Shown here: positions 62,417-64,000 of the stretch, piece after piece
Layout: every line of letters starts with the position of its first letter
How positions within the stretch are numbered: position 1 is the stretch's first letter
Assembly (NCBI RefSeq): GCF_005083345.1
Contig: NZ_CP034888.1
Span: 186,001 to 250,000, forward strand
Direction: 5' to 3'
Source of the DNA: Buchnera aphidicola (Aphis nasturtii)
GTDB lineage: Bacteria > Pseudomonadota > Gammaproteobacteria > Enterobacterales > Enterobacteriaceae
Length of the DNA: 64,000 bases
The notes under the pieces: model-generated
What the model saw: the letters and a program-made list of their open reading frames with translations, nothing else
The model's database searches: none
What the model was told of the DNA's origin: nothing
Position numbers and translations under genes: made by a program

Positions 62417-63454
62417 TTATTTTAAAATTAAAAATTTTTTAAATTGAGGTGAAACCCATGTAAAAAAACTATTTTTTTCTTTAGTTATTAAACAAACAGC
62501 TAAATTTTCATTTATAGATAATTTTTTAGCTTTTTTAAAACCTAATAAAATCAGTCCAGTATCCCAACTATCTGCTTCTAATGCAGTAGCAGATATAACG
62601 CTGACAGATACTAAATTATTCTTGATAGGAATGCCATTTTCAGGATTAATAATATGTGAAATATTTTTACCATGAATACTATAATAATTAAGATAAGTTC
62701 CAGATGTGCTAATAGATTTATTTTTGAGATAAATAAGTAATTGAATTGATTGTTTTTTATCGGTAGGTTTTTGAATTGCAATAATTTTTGGCTTTATTTT
62801 ATTATCCATTTTTACTAAAACTGTACCTCCTATTGAAATCATATAATTTTTAATTCCATTTTTTTTTAGTATACACGATAAGTGATCGACAGCGAATCCT
62901 TCACCTAATGTAGAAAGATTTATTTTCATACCATCTAAATTTTTCTTTAAATATACTCCATATAAGTTATTGATAATTTGTAAATGCTGAATACCTGAAA
63001 GATTTATATTTTTTTTTATTATATTTATTGAAGGGTAATTATGAGGTTTTTTTTGAGTTCCAAATCCCCATATATTTATTAAAGTTCCAATAGTTATATC
63101 TAATTTTCCAGTGGTTTTCTCATGCATAGTTAGCGCTGTTAAAATAATTTTTAAAAATTTTTTATTAATTTTTAATAATTTATGTTTTTTTAATTGATTG
63201 AATTTATAAACTAAAGATTGTTTTTTCCAAGGAGACAAAAATTCTTCATCTGTATCGAGATTTCTTTGTATTAATATTTTTAAATTTTTTATATTTTTTA
63301 TTTTCATATTGGGAATTTTTACTTGCCAGTATGTTCCCATTGTTTTTCCTTTTAATTCTATTATTTTTTTTATTTTTTCATTTGTATCTTGATGTGTAAT
63401 GTAAAAAAATATTAAAAAACATAAAAAGATATTTATTATCTTACTGAATATCAT
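62417..63454 (-). CDS. apbE: FAD:protein FMN transferase (ApbE family)
   Basis: Periplasmic-side enzyme that attaches FMN to threonines of Rnf/Nqr-type subunits. The 345 aa protein (E. coli 351) has an N-terminal hydrophobic segment (about 4-18), then LKGKTMGTYWQVKIP, the flavin-binding region LSTLGEGFAVDHL and SIGGTVLVK, KSISTSGTYLNYY (substrate motif) and the metal site in TALEADSWDTGLILLG. The E. coli protein is a lipoprotein; here no lipobox cysteine follows the signal-like segment, so it may instead be membrane-anchored or released. It is divergent from degP. Confidence 0.94.
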   Translation of the reverse strand: MIFSKIINIFLCFLIFFYITHQDTNEKIKKIIELKGKTMGTYWQVKIPNMKIKNIKNLKILIQRNLDTDEEFLSPWKKQSLVYKFNQLKKHKLLKINKKFLKIILTALTMHEKTTGKLDITIGTLINIWGFGTQKKPHNYPSINIIKKNINLSGIQHLQIINNLYGVYLKKNLDGMKINLSTLGEGFAVDHLSCILKKNGIKNYMISIGGTVLVKMDNKIKPKIIAIQKPTDKKQSIQLLIYLKNKSISTSGTYLNYYSIHGKNISHIINPENGIPIKNNLVSVSVISATALEADSWDTGLILLGFKKAKKLSINENLAVCLITKEKNSFFTWVSPQFKKFLILK

Positions 63455-63745
63455 AAATATAAAACCATTATTTTTAACTAAAAAAAATATTATATAGAAA
63501 ATATATTTTGTATAAAAATTTTTTTATAAATATTTATATAAAAAAATAAATATGAAGCAATAAATATTTATAACGTTATAATTTTTCAATTATTTATTAA
63601 AGTATTTTTTTTGTTTATCTGATAAGGATCGATGGAGTTAATAAATTATGAAGTGTATACTGAAATTTTATTTTAATTAAAATTTTTTAGATTTTTAATC
63701 GTTTTATCTATTTAAGATTAGATTGTAATGTATGAGACATAAATA

Positions 63746-64000
63746 ATGAAAAGAATAAATATAGTATTATGCCAAACAGTATTTATTTTCAATCTATTAT
63801 TAATCCTAGGAATGTCTTGGGGAAATAAAAATTTCAGTCCTAATAATAATTCCTCTGTACCTGTTATTCCTAGTTTAGCGCCTATGTTGGAAAAAGTTAT
63901 GCCGTCAGTAATAAGTATTAATATTGAAGGAAGTACTATAATTCATACTTCTCGTTTACCTCATCAATTTCAACCTTTTTTTGGTGATAATTCTCCTTTT
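63746..64000 (+). CDS. degP: periplasmic serine protease/chaperone DegP, 5' part only
   Basis: Periplasmic HtrA protease that degrades misfolded proteins. Only the first 85 codons lie in the window and the frame is open at the edge. After a hydrophobic N-terminus (about residues 5-25, without a clear AxA cleavage site) it shows PSLAPMLEKVMPSVISINIEG and then FFGDNSPF, the conserved start of mature DegP including the Q-linker region. The catalytic triad and PDZ domains must lie beyond 64000. The start is ATG 63746; no strong SD is visible. The 291-bp divergent spacer to apbE has no recognisable gene. Confidence 0.9.
   Translation, partial: MKRINIVLCQTVFIFNLLLILGMSWGNKNFSPNNNSSVPVIPSLAPMLEKVMPSVISINIEGSTIIHTSRLPHQFQPFFGDNSPF

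Overview
This window is a stretch of an insect-endosymbiont chromosome, almost certainly Buchnera aphidicola from an aphid. I judge this from the very high A+T content, the dense set of gammaproteobacterial orthologues, the near-absence of regulators, and a gene order matching what I remember of Buchnera chromosomes: ackA-pta, yfaE-nrdB-nrdA-gyrA, a DUF2076 gene, ahpC/tsa, ung, grpE, nadK, bamE, ssrA, grxD, rnt, sodA, pth, ychF, thrC-B-A, hpt, panC-B, dksA, truA, mrcB, secA, mutT, coaE, guaC, aceE-aceF-lpd, speD-speE, mtnN, erpA, the dcw cluster, ilvH-ilvI, apbE and degP. I found no IS element, prophage, CRISPR array or rRNA, and no tRNA apart from the tRNA-like part of tmRNA. No database search was possible.

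Layout. 0-10 kb: acetate/acetyl-CoA interconversion (ackA, pta), class Ia ribonucleotide reductase with its ferredoxin, and gyrase A. 10-18.7 kb: housekeeping, stress and RNA genes (peroxiredoxin, Ung, GrpE, NAD kinase, BamE, tmRNA, GrxD, RNase T, Mn-SOD, peptidyl-tRNA hydrolase, YchF). 18.7-26.4 kb: nutrient supply to the host (thrABC, panBC) and purine salvage (hpt). 26.4-44 kb: dksA, truA, a decayed mrcB, secA, mutT, coaE, guaC, the pyruvate dehydrogenase operon, then spermidine synthesis with methylthioadenosine recycling (speD, speE, mtnN) and erpA. 44-60 kb: a long minus-strand division and cell-wall cluster (rsmH, ftsL, ftsI, murE, murF, mraY, murD, ftsW, murG, murC, ddlB, ftsA, ftsZ) lacking mraZ, ftsQ and lpxC. 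60-64 kb: ilvIH (branched-chain amino acids), apbE, and the start of degP, which runs off the window.

The most notable signal is a recurring lesion. Six genes (ung, mutT, murC, ftsW, murF, ftsL) are each broken by exactly one reading-frame slip inside an uninterrupted run of 10-13 A (coding strand), while the rest of each gene stays open and conserved. Changing one A in the run restores a full-length family member in every case. Four of the six are peptidoglycan or division genes, and mrcB, the bifunctional peptidoglycan synthase, is a true multi-lesion pseudogene in the same window. Either the genes are rescued by RNA polymerase slippage on poly(A), which is documented in Buchnera and Blochmannia, or these are recent inactivations, or they are homopolymer sequencing errors. 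A second striking item is a perfect 95-bp palindrome (46-bp arms, 3-nt loop) between the convergent genes lpd and speD.
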